Positions 1 to 6,690 of a stretch of 9,796 nt of DNA are shown here, piece by piece. The DNA comes from Burkholderiales bacterium (lineage in GTDB: Bacteria > Pseudomonadota > Gammaproteobacteria > Burkholderiales > CAIKXV01), in assembly GCA_019751575.1 (NCBI GenBank), contig JAIENF010000590.1:1-9796 (forward strand). Reading direction: 5' to 3'. Under the pieces are notes generated by a model that made no database searches, was not told where the DNA came from, and saw only the letters and a list, made by a program, of their open reading frames with translations. The translations under genes were made by a program, and so were the position numbers. Each line of letters begins with the position of its first letter. Position 1 is the stretch's first letter.

Positions 1-2921
1 AGCGCGCGCCCGAACGCCTCGCCCTCATGCACTGCCAGGTTGATGTAGTGGCTGATCTTGAGGATGCCGTTGCGCGCGGCGATGCCCGCCAGCGTGACGA
101 AGCCCACCAGGCTGGCGATGGACAGCTCGCCGCCGGCGATCCACAGCGCCACGATGCCTCCGACCATCGCCATCGGCACGTTGGCCATCACGATCCCGGC
201 CAGGACGGCCGACCGGTAGCGGCTGTAGAGCACGGCATAGACCATCAGCAGCGACACCAGCGCCAGGATCGCGATGCGGCGCGAGGCTGCCTCCTGCGCC
301 TGGAACTGTCCTTCGAGCAGGGTGAAGTAACCTTCCGGCATCTGCACCGCATCCAGTTCGGCCCGGACGCGATCGACGATCGCCGAGGTGTCCCGGCCAC
401 TGGTGTTCGCGAACACCACGATCCTGCGGCGCGCACTCTCGCGGCCGACCTGGTTCGGACCATCGCCATCCTCGAGGGTGGCCAGCCGGTAGAGCGGCAC
501 CGGTCCGGAGGGCGTCTCCACCGGCAGCGCCCCCAGCCCGTCCAGCGTGCGGTCGGCGTCGGCCAGCCGCAGCACGACATCGAAGCGGCGCACGCCGTCA
601 TTGACCTGCGACAGGACCTCGCCGTTGGCCATCACCTGCAGGGCGCGGGCGACCTCCGCCGGCGCGATGCCGTAGGCCGCGGCACGCTGAGGATCGATGC
701 GCACCCGCTGCTGCGGCACGCGCACCTGCTTCTCGGTCTGCAGGTCGACCAGGCCGGGCACGGTCGAGAGACGGGCCTGCACCTGCGCCGCGAGCGCATT
801 GAGCGTATCCAGGTCGTCGCCGAAGATCTTCACCGCCACTTCCGCGCGGATGCCCGACAGCAGGTGGTCGAGCCGGTGCGAGATCGGCTGCCCGACGTTG
901 ACCGCGACCGGCAGCACGGCGAGCCGGCTGCGGATGTCGGCCACCACCTCCGCCCGGCTGCGCGGCGAAGGGTCCAGGTCGACCTCGATCTCGGACGAGT
1001 GCACGCCCTCGGCATGCTCGTCCAGTTCCGCGCGGCCGGTGCGCCGCCCGACCTGACGCACTTCCGGCACCTGCAGCAGCAGGCGCTCGGCGAGGACGCC
1101 GACGCGGTTCGATTCGGCGAGCGAGGTACCCGGGTCGAGCAGCAGGTTGATGGTCAGCGTGCCCTCGTTGAACTGCGGCAGGAAGGACCGTGCAAACCAG
1201 GGGACGGTGGCCAGCGACGCGACCACCAGCAAGCCGGCGACGACCAGCACCGCCAGCGGCCGGTCGAAGGACCAGTCGAGCGCACGGCGGTCCCAGGCCT
1301 TCAGCCGGCGCACCAGTGCGCTGTCGCCGCGTTCCAGCACGGCCGGTGCCGGGACGCCCGGCCTGCCGCCGGACGCCCCGACCGGAGGCGAAGCCTCGCC
1401 CGCATCCAGCAGCTTGCCGCGTGCGAGCAGCAGGTAGCAGAGCACCGGGGTCACGGTGACCGCGACCAGCAGGCTGGCCAGGATCGACACGACGTAGGCA
1501 ATGCCCAGCGGCGTGAACAGCCGGCCTTCGATGCCCGACAGCGCGAACAGCGGCACGAACACGAGCACGACGACCGCCGTCGCATACACGATGGAGGACC
1601 GTATCTCGACCGATGCCGAGGCGACCACCTGCAGCGCCGGCAGCGGGCTGGCGAGCAAGCGGTTCTCGCGCAGCCGGCGCAGCACGTTCTCGACGTCGAC
1701 GATCGCGTCGTCGACCAGTTCGCCGATCGCGATCGCGATGCCGCCGAGGGTCATCGTGTTGATCGACAGCCCGAGCGCCTGGAACACCAGCACCGTGACC
1801 AGCAGGGACAGCGGGATCGCCACCAGCGAGATGGCCGTCGTGCGCACGTTGAGCAGGAATGCGAACAGCACGACCAGCACGGCCAGCGCAGCCTCGACCA
1901 TCACCCGCTCGACGTTGCCGATCGCGCGCTCGATGAAATCGGCCTGCCGGAACAGCACGCTCTTCACCTGCACGCCCGCGGGAAGGGAACGACCGAGTTC
2001 CGCCAGCGCGCGCTCGACATCCGCGGTGAGCCGGACCGTATCCACCTGCGGCTGCTTCTCCACCGACAGGATCACGGCGGGCTCGCCGCCGTAGCCGGCG
2101 TCGCCGCGCTTGGTGCGCGCCGCGAAGCCCACCTCCGCGACCTGGCGCATCAGCACCGGCGTGCCGTTGCGTACCCTCACCGGCAGCGCGGCGAGGTCGT
2201 CGACAGACGTGGTGCGGGTGACGTTGCGCAGCATCACTTCGCGCGCGCCACGCTCGACGAAGCCGCCGCTGGTGTTGGTCGCGAAGCCGCGCGCGGCGGC
2301 TTCGATGTCGGACAGGGTGACGCCGAGGTCACGCATGCGGCGCACATCGGGAACGATCCGGTACTGGCGTACCTCGCCGCCGATCGCGATCACCTGCGCC
2401 ACGCCCGGAATGGTGAGCAGCCGGGGGCGCACCACCCAGTCGGCCGCCTCCCTCACCTGCATCGCATCGGCCTTGCCCGGCTCGCCCTGCAGCGCCACCA
2501 GCATCACCTGGCCCATGATCGAGGCGACCGGCCCGAGCATCGGCACCACGCGCGGGGGCAACTGGCTGGCAACCGTCCCGAGGCGTTCGGCCACCAGCTG
2601 CCGGTTGCGGTAGATGTCGGTGCCCCAGTCGAACTCGACATAGACGATCGACAACCCGGCGCTGGACACCGAACGCACGCGCAGCACGCCAGGCAAGCCG
2701 CCGAAGGCGGTCTCCAGCGGGAAGCTCACCCGCTGCTCGACCTCCTCCGGTGCCATGCCCTCGGCTTCGGTCATCAGGGTCACCGTGGGCCGATTGAGGT
2801 CCGGGAACACATCGACCGGCAGGTCGCGCAGCGTGAGCAGGCCGGCGATGGTCAGCACCAGCGCGAACACCAGCACGAACAGGCGCTGGCGCAGGCTGGC
2901 CTGGATCAGGGCGTCGAACAT
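1..2921 (-). CDS. CzcA/CusA-family heavy-metal efflux RND pump (C-terminus beyond window)
   Basis: This is the inner-membrane proton-driven pump of a tripartite metal exporter. The frame is open from ATG at 2921 to the window edge: 973 codons of a family usually about 1030-1070 residues long, so roughly the last 60-90 residues, including the final membrane segments, lie outside. Visible parts in order: TM1 at about 12-30 followed by DLPVDVFPDLNRPTV (34-48), a porter domain, TM2-6 at about 337-496, a Gly/Pro/Ala-rich cytoplasmic linker (about 505-530), TM7 near 555-576, the second porter half starting FLPQFNEG (580-587), then TM8-10 ending near GIAARNGILKISHY. The TM4 signature is AIGELVDDAIVDVEN (398-412). 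It keeps the acidic residues matching CzcA D408 and E415 (D404, E411) but has Ala at the D402 position. The three CusA copper-binding Met positions carry N592, S642 and H686. The ATG lies 10 bp after the adaptor stop without a clear Shine-Dalgarno. Family assignment is firm; the metal is not. Confidence 0.95.
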   Translation of the reverse strand, partial: MFDALIQASLRQRLFVLVFALVLTIAGLLTLRDLPVDVFPDLNRPTVTLMTEAEGMAPEEVEQRVSFPLETAFGGLPGVLRVRSVSSAGLSIVYVEFDWGTDIYRNRQLVAERLGTVASQLPPRVVPMLGPVASIMGQVMLVALQGEPGKADAMQVREAADWVVRPRLLTIPGVAQVIAIGGEVRQYRIVPDVRRMRDLGVTLSDIEAAARGFATNTSGGFVERGAREVMLRNVTRTTSVDDLAALPVRVRNGTPVLMRQVAEVGFAARTKRGDAGYGGEPAVILSVEKQPQVDTVRLTADVERALAELGRSLPAGVQVKSVLFRQADFIERAIGNVERVMVEAALAVLVVLFAFLLNVRTTAISLVAIPLSLLVTVLVFQALGLSINTMTLGGIAIAIGELVDDAIVDVENVLRRLRENRLLASPLPALQVVASASVEIRSSIVYATAVVVLVFVPLFALSGIEGRLFTPLGIAYVVSILASLLVAVTVTPVLCYLLLARGKLLDAGEASPPVGASGGRPGVPAPAVLERGDSALVRRLKAWDRRALDWSFDRPLAVLVVAGLLVVASLATVPWFARSFLPQFNEGTLTINLLLDPGTSLAESNRVGVLAERLLLQVPEVRQVGRRTGRAELDEHAEGVHSSEIEVDLDPSPRSRAEVVADIRSRLAVLPVAVNVGQPISHRLDHLLSGIRAEVAVKIFGDDLDTLNALAAQVQARLSTVPGLVDLQTEKQVRVPQQRVRIDPQRAAAYGIAPAEVARALQVMANGEVLSQVNDGVRRFDVVLRLADADRTLDGLGALPVETPSGPVPLYRLATLEDGDGPNQVGRESARRRIVVFANTSGRDTSAIVDRVRAELDAVQMPEGYFTLLEGQFQAQEAASRRIAILALVSLLMVYAVLYSRYRSAVLAGIVMANVPMAMVGGIVALWIAGGELSIASLVGFVTLAGIAARNGILKISHYINLAVHEGEAFGRA

Positions 2922-2931
2922 GGCCGGCGGC

Positions 2932-4608
2932 TCAGCGGATCTGCGCGAGCAGGCTGGCCGAGGCGGTCACCACCCGCTGCTCGGGCTGCAGGCCCGCGGT
3001 GACCACGACGCGTCCGGCATCGAGGGCCTGGGCGGTCACGCGCGTGGGCAGGAACCGTTCTGCCGAGGCCTGTACCCAGACCACCGACTCACCGTTCGCT
3101 GCGCGCACCAGGCTCTCCGCCGGCAGGACCACGCCGGTGCGGGTGGTGCGCGTGGCGGCGATCACCCGCAGGCGCTCGCCGACGACCAGCGGCGGCGCAC
3201 CGGCGCCGACACGGAACAGCATCGGCAGCACCTGTTCGCGCAACTGCCCGGCGGCACCGACCCAGGCGAGCGGGACCGCGCGGCCGTCCGCGGCCAGTGC
3301 GCTCCCGCCAGTGACGCCAGCGGCCAGCGACGCATCGTAGCCGAGCGCCTCCACCATCAGCCGCGATGGATCGATGATGCGGAACAGCAGGTCTCGGGCG
3401 TCGACGACCTGTCCGCTGGCGGCGTTCGTGGTCGAGACCACGCCCGACACCGGCGCCACCAGTGCGATGCGGCCGGACAACCCCGCCGCCATCGCGCTGC
3501 GCCGCTGCACCAGCGCGCCCGCCTCGGTGCGCGCGGCATCGATGTCGCGCTGAGGGATGCTTCCGGCCAGCTGTTCATAGCGCTCGCTGCGGGCACGCGC
3601 GATCTCGATGCGGGCGTCCAGGTCGGCCAGGTCGGCCTGCCGGGACGACCGCTCGACCACGCCGACCGTGGGCACCAGCCAGGCCAGCACCGCGCCGCGC
3701 GCGACGCGCTGGCCGGCGAGCGGCAGGCCCGACGGACCGGGCTCGATCCGCCCCGAGACCGGCGCCTGGACCAGGCCGCTGGCTGCGGGATCGGCGATGA
3801 CCGTGCCTGCGAGCTCGAACGACCGGGGGACGGTCGACGACTCGGCGACCCGCGTGCGCAGCCCGATCGCGCGCTGTGCCGGCATCGGCACGAACACGCT
3901 GCCGTCGGGCAGCCGTGACGGCTGCTTCGGGCTTCCGGCCACAGGCGCCGGCGCGGATTCATGGGCCTGCGCAGGACGCTCGACCCAGCCCGCGGCGCAG
4001 GCAGCCAACAGCAGCAGCGCGCCCAGCCTGCCTTGACCACGGCGACGGCGACGGAGGACGGACCCTGCGACCAGCGCAAAGGCCAGCAGTGCGGCCCCGC
4101 CGAGCCCGGCCGCGATCCAGTAACGACCGGGCAGACCGGACCACGACAGCAGGTCGAAGCGCGGCAAGGCGTCGCCTGCACGGCTGAACCCATCGGTGGC
4201 CGGCAGCTCGAGCGTCGCGGTGAGCAGGTCGGAAAGTCCGGGTGCAACCAGCGTGAACAGCAGTGCATGCGCCCCTGGCGTCGCCAGCCACGGCAGTTCG
4301 AACCGGTATGCGCCATCGCCCGCCGGCTGCGCATCGAACGATTCGCCGTTGCGTTCGACCGAGAGCTTGGCGCCGTCGATCGGGACATTCGTCGCGAAGT
4401 GGTCGATGTACACGGTCAGCCGGGTGCCCTCGACGATGCCGAGCAGTTCGACATCGGACGACGCGACCTCCACCCGGGGTTCGAGGACCGCCGCGGCCGC
4501 GCTGGCAGTCGCCGGTGCCGCTTCGGCATGCGCATGCCCGTCGGACGCGAACAGCAGTTGCGCCAGGACCATCGCCAGGACCGCCGCCACCTGCCCGATG
4601 CGCTTCAT
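2932..4608 (-). CDS. RND periplasmic adaptor (membrane fusion protein, CzcB/CusB-like) with N-terminal extension
   Basis: The periplasmic adaptor joins the RND pump to the outer-membrane channel. The chosen start, ATG at 4608, gives 558 residues and overlaps the stop of the upstream gene as ATGA; the same frame stays open further upstream but only inside the TolC-like gene. Residues 1-20 are a signal peptide or membrane anchor, followed by GHAHAE. Residues about 50-137 look like a small beta-sandwich domain. A hydrophobic segment (163-185), an RRRRR run (186-190) and a second hydrophobic segment (195-209) form a probable membrane hairpin. The adaptor proper follows from about 235: lipoyl half-motifs VQAPVSGRIEP (280-290) and LVAPVSGVVS (383-392) flank a short coiled-coil hairpin (about 318-375), then come the beta-barrel (about 415-485) and membrane-proximal region to the end. 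The extension makes it longer than the roughly 400 residues of CusB. The adaptor role is secure; the extension's function is unknown. Confidence 0.92.
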   Translation of the reverse strand: MKRIGQVAAVLAMVLAQLLFASDGHAHAEAAPATASAAAAVLEPRVEVASSDVELLGIVEGTRLTVYIDHFATNVPIDGAKLSVERNGESFDAQPAGDGAYRFELPWLATPGAHALLFTLVAPGLSDLLTATLELPATDGFSRAGDALPRFDLLSWSGLPGRYWIAAGLGGAALLAFALVAGSVLRRRRRGQGRLGALLLLAACAAGWVERPAQAHESAPAPVAGSPKQPSRLPDGSVFVPMPAQRAIGLRTRVAESSTVPRSFELAGTVIADPAASGLVQAPVSGRIEPGPSGLPLAGQRVARGAVLAWLVPTVGVVERSSRQADLADLDARIEIARARSERYEQLAGSIPQRDIDAARTEAGALVQRRSAMAAGLSGRIALVAPVSGVVSTTNAASGQVVDARDLLFRIIDPSRLMVEALGYDASLAAGVTGGSALAADGRAVPLAWVGAAGQLREQVLPMLFRVGAGAPPLVVGERLRVIAATRTTRTGVVLPAESLVRAANGESVVWVQASAERFLPTRVTAQALDAGRVVVTAGLQPEQRVVTASASLLAQIR

Positions 4609-5825
4609 GGCAGCACCCCGGCAGCCTGGTTGATCCGCGCGATCGCGCGATCGCGCGCGGCGACCTGCCGATCGAGATCGGCCTGCGCTTCCTCGGCCAG
4701 CGCGAGCGCCCGGAGCATCGCCACCAGCGACTGTTCGCCCAGGTCGAAGGCGCGGCGCACCAGCGCGAGATGCTCGTTGGCATCGCGCAGTCGTTCCCGC
4801 GCGTTCGAAGCCTGCGCATGCGCCGCATCGAGTTCGGCCCCCGCGCGCGCGCGGTCGGCCTCGATCCGCCGCTGCACCTGCAGCAGGGCGGACTCTGCGC
4901 GCACGCGCTCGGTGTTCGCCGCGGCGATGCGCGGGCGGTTGCGTGCGTCGGTTGCGAGCGGCACGCGCAGCGCGACACGCACCGAGTTCCGGTAGTCCAC
5001 GCCCGACACGTCGCGATCGGCGCGATGCTGCAACCCGAGCTCGGGCGGATCGCGGGTGGACTCGCTGGCGACCTTGAGCCGGGAGCGTGCGAGTTCGACC
5101 TCGCCCAGCGCAGCCACCACCGACGGGTGATCGGCGAGCCCCGGCGCGCGATCGGCCTCGGCTTCCAGCCACGCGACGGGCAGCAGGTCGCCCCCGGTGA
5201 GCGCCCGCCAGCCGTGCATCGCCTGTTCGGCCCGCGCCCCCGCTTCGATCAGCAGGCTGCGCGCCGCGGCCGCTTCGGCACGCGCCAGCAGCAGGTCGGT
5301 CCGCGCGAGCACGCCAGCCGCGACGCGCCGCTCGACATCGGCCACCAGCCGGTCGACCGTGGCGATGCGCCTGCGTGCCGCCGTCTCGTCGAGGCGCGCG
5401 AAGGCAATGGTCCACAACGCTTCCCGGACCCGCCCGGCGACCTGGAGCCGTGCATCCACCAGCGCCGCGTCGCGCTCGGCGCCTTCATCGCCGACCAGCC
5501 GTTGCCGCAGCGCGCGCTGCCCGGGCAGCCACAGCGGCACCCCGACCTCGAACTCCACCTCGTTGCGGCCGAGGTCCCGGTCGGGGCGGTCGCGACGCAG
5601 GCTGGCACCCACCACTGGCGCGCCCGGGAACAGCGCCCCTGCCGCGGCGCGGCCCGCGTCGACCTCGCCGGCGCGGGCATCGAGGGTGCGCAGCAGCGGG
5701 TCCAGTTGCACGGCGCGGTCGATCGCGGAACGCAGCGTGCCGGCGGCTTGCGAAGCGGCCAGCGCGGGATGGGCCAGGATGGCGGTCAGCGCCGCCGCCA
5801 GCACGGCAAGGGGAATGGCTCTCAT
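4605..5825 (-). CDS. TolC-family outer-membrane efflux protein (CzcC-like)
   Basis: This is the outer-membrane channel component of the metal efflux complex and the first gene of the pump operon. It has 406 residues, close to CzcC-type proteins. Residues 1-23 form a Sec signal peptide ending ALA before Ala24. There is no cysteine lipobox, so it is probably not a lipoprotein. The rest is two similar halves of long Ala/Arg/Glu-rich helices, as in TolC proteins: the first half contains VEFEVGVPLWLPGQRALR (about 90-107), the second YRNSVRVALRVPLATDARNR (about 280-299), the paired strand segments typical of the family. The ATG at 5825 is the only ATG in frame before an upstream stop near 5874, and no good Shine-Dalgarno precedes it. 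Its stop overlaps the adaptor start by 4 bp, suggesting translational coupling. A 22-bp perfect palindrome lies near its 3' end. Family call is confident; substrate depends on the pump. Confidence 0.92.
   Translation of the reverse strand: MRAIPLAVLAAALTAILAHPALAASQAAGTLRSAIDRAVQLDPLLRTLDARAGEVDAGRAAAGALFPGAPVVGASLRRDRPDRDLGRNEVEFEVGVPLWLPGQRALRQRLVGDEGAERDAALVDARLQVAGRVREALWTIAFARLDETAARRRIATVDRLVADVERRVAAGVLARTDLLLARAEAAAARSLLIEAGARAEQAMHGWRALTGGDLLPVAWLEAEADRAPGLADHPSVVAALGEVELARSRLKVASESTRDPPELGLQHRADRDVSGVDYRNSVRVALRVPLATDARNRPRIAAANTERVRAESALLQVQRRIEADRARAGAELDAAHAQASNARERLRDANEHLALVRRAFDLGEQSLVAMLRALALAEEAQADLDRQVAARDRAIARINQAAGVLP
4636..4657. repeat. 22-bp perfect palindrome near the 3' end of the TolC-like gene
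   Basis: Two GATC cores flanked by CG alternation form a spacer-free palindrome that reads identically on both strands; symmetry breaks at 4635/4658. It encodes part of the Arg-Asp-Arg-Ala-Ile-Ala-Arg-Ile stretch near the C-terminus and lies 28 bp upstream of the adaptor start codon. In the pump mRNA it could fold into a strong GC hairpin. It could equally be a by-product of Ala-Ile-Ala and Arg codons in a GC-rich genome. Confidence 0.6.
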
Positions 5826-5871
5826 GGGCCGGAAGCATGCGGTGCAGCGCCCCGCCCGGCGATGACCCGGC

Positions 5872-5889
5872 GATTACAAAAGCGTAATC
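5872..5889. promoter_or_regulatory. Inverted repeat GATTAC-N6-GTAATC, probable response-regulator operator
   Basis: GATTAC at 5872-5877 is mirrored exactly by GTAATC at 5884-5889, with AAAAGC between. The site is strikingly AT-rich for this DNA and sits in the divergent promoter region. Dyads of the form TTAC-AAA-GTAA resemble the boxes described for CopR/CusR-type OmpR-family metal regulators, which I recall from the family rather than having searched. The adjacent regulator is the natural candidate to bind here and control both operons. Confidence 0.6.
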
Positions 5890-5924
5890 TCGACGGGCTG
5901 GCCGTGGCGGCGGCCTGTGCTGCG

Positions 5925-5955
5925 GCAGAATCCGCAACGGTGCAGAACGCAACGG
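5925..5955. repeat. Imperfect tandem repeat in the divergent control region
   Basis: GCAGAATCCGCAACGG (5925-5940) is followed after one T by GCAGAACGCAACGG (5942-5955). The copies differ by a 2-base deletion in the second. The unit could be a duplicated protein-binding site or a replication-slippage product. It lies between the inverted repeat and the regulator start, in the probable regulator leader or promoter. Confidence 0.5.
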
Positions 5956-6007
5956 AGACTGCCATCGGGACTGATGTCCACATGCAAGGCACGACAGGCG
6001 CGCGGCG

Positions 6008-6685
6008 TTGAAGATCCTCATCGTCGAGGACGAAGTGCGGACGGGCGACTACCTGCGCCAGGGCCTGCGCGAGGCAGGCTTCACGGCTGAAGTCGCGCGC
6101 GACGGTGCCGACGGGCTGCACCTGCTGCTGGCGGAGGCGTTCGACCTGGCGATCGTCGACGTGATGCTGCCCCGGCTCGATGGCTGGACGCTGGTCCGGA
6201 CGCTGCGCGAAGCGGGGCATCAGTTGCCGGTGCTGTTCCTCACCGCGCGCGACGAGGTCGAGGACCGTGTGCGCGGACTCGAGCTCGGTGCCGACGACTA
6301 CCTGGTGAAGCCGTTCGCCTTCACCGAACTGCTGGCGCGGGTGCGCACCCTGCTGCGCCGGCGCAGTCCGATGGCCGAGTCCACCAGCCTGAAGGTGGCC
6401 GACCTCGAGCTCGACCTGATCCGCCGCCGGGCGGTGCGTGCCGGCCAGCGCATCGAGCTGACCGGCAAGGAGTTCGCGCTGCTGGAACTGCTGATGCGCC
6501 GCCGCGGTGAGGTGCTGCCGCGTTCGCTGATCGCCTCGCAGGTGTGGGACATGAATTTCGACAGCGACACCAACGTGGTCGAGGTGGCCATCCGCCGGCT
6601 GCGCGCGAAGATCGACGACGCCTACGACACCAAGCTGATCCGCACGCTGCGCGGCATGGGCTACGTGCTCGAGGACGGCGCCTGA
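6008..6685 (+). CDS. Heavy-metal response regulator, OmpR/PhoB class (CusR/CzcR/CopR-like)
   Basis: This cytoplasmic transcription factor is activated by phosphorylation from the sensor kinase encoded next to it. It has 225 residues, the usual length for CusR/CzcR. The receiver domain (1-115) shows the acidic pocket E7-D8, the phosphoacceptor D51 in VDVMLP, T79 and K101 in LVKPF. The C-terminal winged-helix domain (about 128-222) contains [19 protein letters not shown], matching CusR of E. coli almost exactly as I recall it, and ends with the [11 protein letters not shown] wing. The start is TTG: the first in-frame upstream stop is at 5972-5974 with no ATG or GTG between, and MKILIVEDE is the canonical N-terminus. 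Only a weak CAGG lies 9 nt upstream. It is transcribed away from the pump operon, and the inverted repeat between them is its likely binding site. It belongs to the metal regulator subfamily; the exact metal is open. Confidence 0.95.
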   Translation: MKILIVEDEVRTGDYLRQGLREAGFTAEVARDGADGLHLLLAEAFDLAIVDVMLPRLDGWTLVRTLREAGHQLPVLFLTARDEVEDRVRGLELGADDYLVKPFAFTELLARVRTLLRRRSPMAESTSLKVADLELDLIRRRAVRAGQRIELTGKEFALLELLMRRRGEVLPRSLIASQVWDMNFDSDTNVVEVAIRRLRAKIDDAYDTKLIRTLRGMGYVLEDGA

Positions 6686-6690
6686 CCCGC

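Larger units (their letters stand above)
5826..6007. promoter_or_regulatory. Divergent control region between pump operon and regulator operon
   Basis: This 182-bp gap separates the start of the TolC-like gene (minus) from the TTG start of the response regulator (plus), so promoters for both operons should lie here. It contains the inverted repeat at 5872-5889 and the tandem repeat at 5925-5955. For the pump operon, TGTAAT on the minus strand (5878-5873) is a 5-of-6 match to a -10 element and would leave a leader of about 40 nt, but no good -35 lies at the usual distance, as expected of an activator-dependent promoter. For the regulator, CAGAAT (5926-5931) is a weak -10 candidate. I saw no other gene here. 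Confidence 0.6.

Noticed and set aside
1721..1740. Repeated GATCGC units resembling a short tandem repeat or HIP1-like element
   Set aside because: They encode the conserved Ala-Ile-Ala-Ile-Gly of TM4 with the preferred codons GCG and ATC. Similar GCGATC strings recur throughout the coding DNA for the same reason.
27..3002. A 991-codon open frame on the plus strand opposite the RND pump gene
   Set aside because: It is the antisense shadow of a highly GC-rich gene. The protein is His/Arg/Asp/Gln-rich low-complexity with no recognisable domain, while the minus strand gives a perfect RND pump.
4609..5415. Upstream extension of the adaptor frame, giving a possible 827-residue protein
   Set aside because: The extra part is an out-of-frame reading of the TolC-like gene, Arg/Gly/Ala-rich and without domains. 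The ATG at 4608 starts a clear signal peptide and overlaps the preceding stop as ATGA.
6544..6690. Upstream extension of the kinase frame into the response regulator gene
   Set aside because: The sequence is an out-of-frame reading of the regulator's DNA-binding domain. ATG at 6691 gives a normal short N-terminus before TM1.
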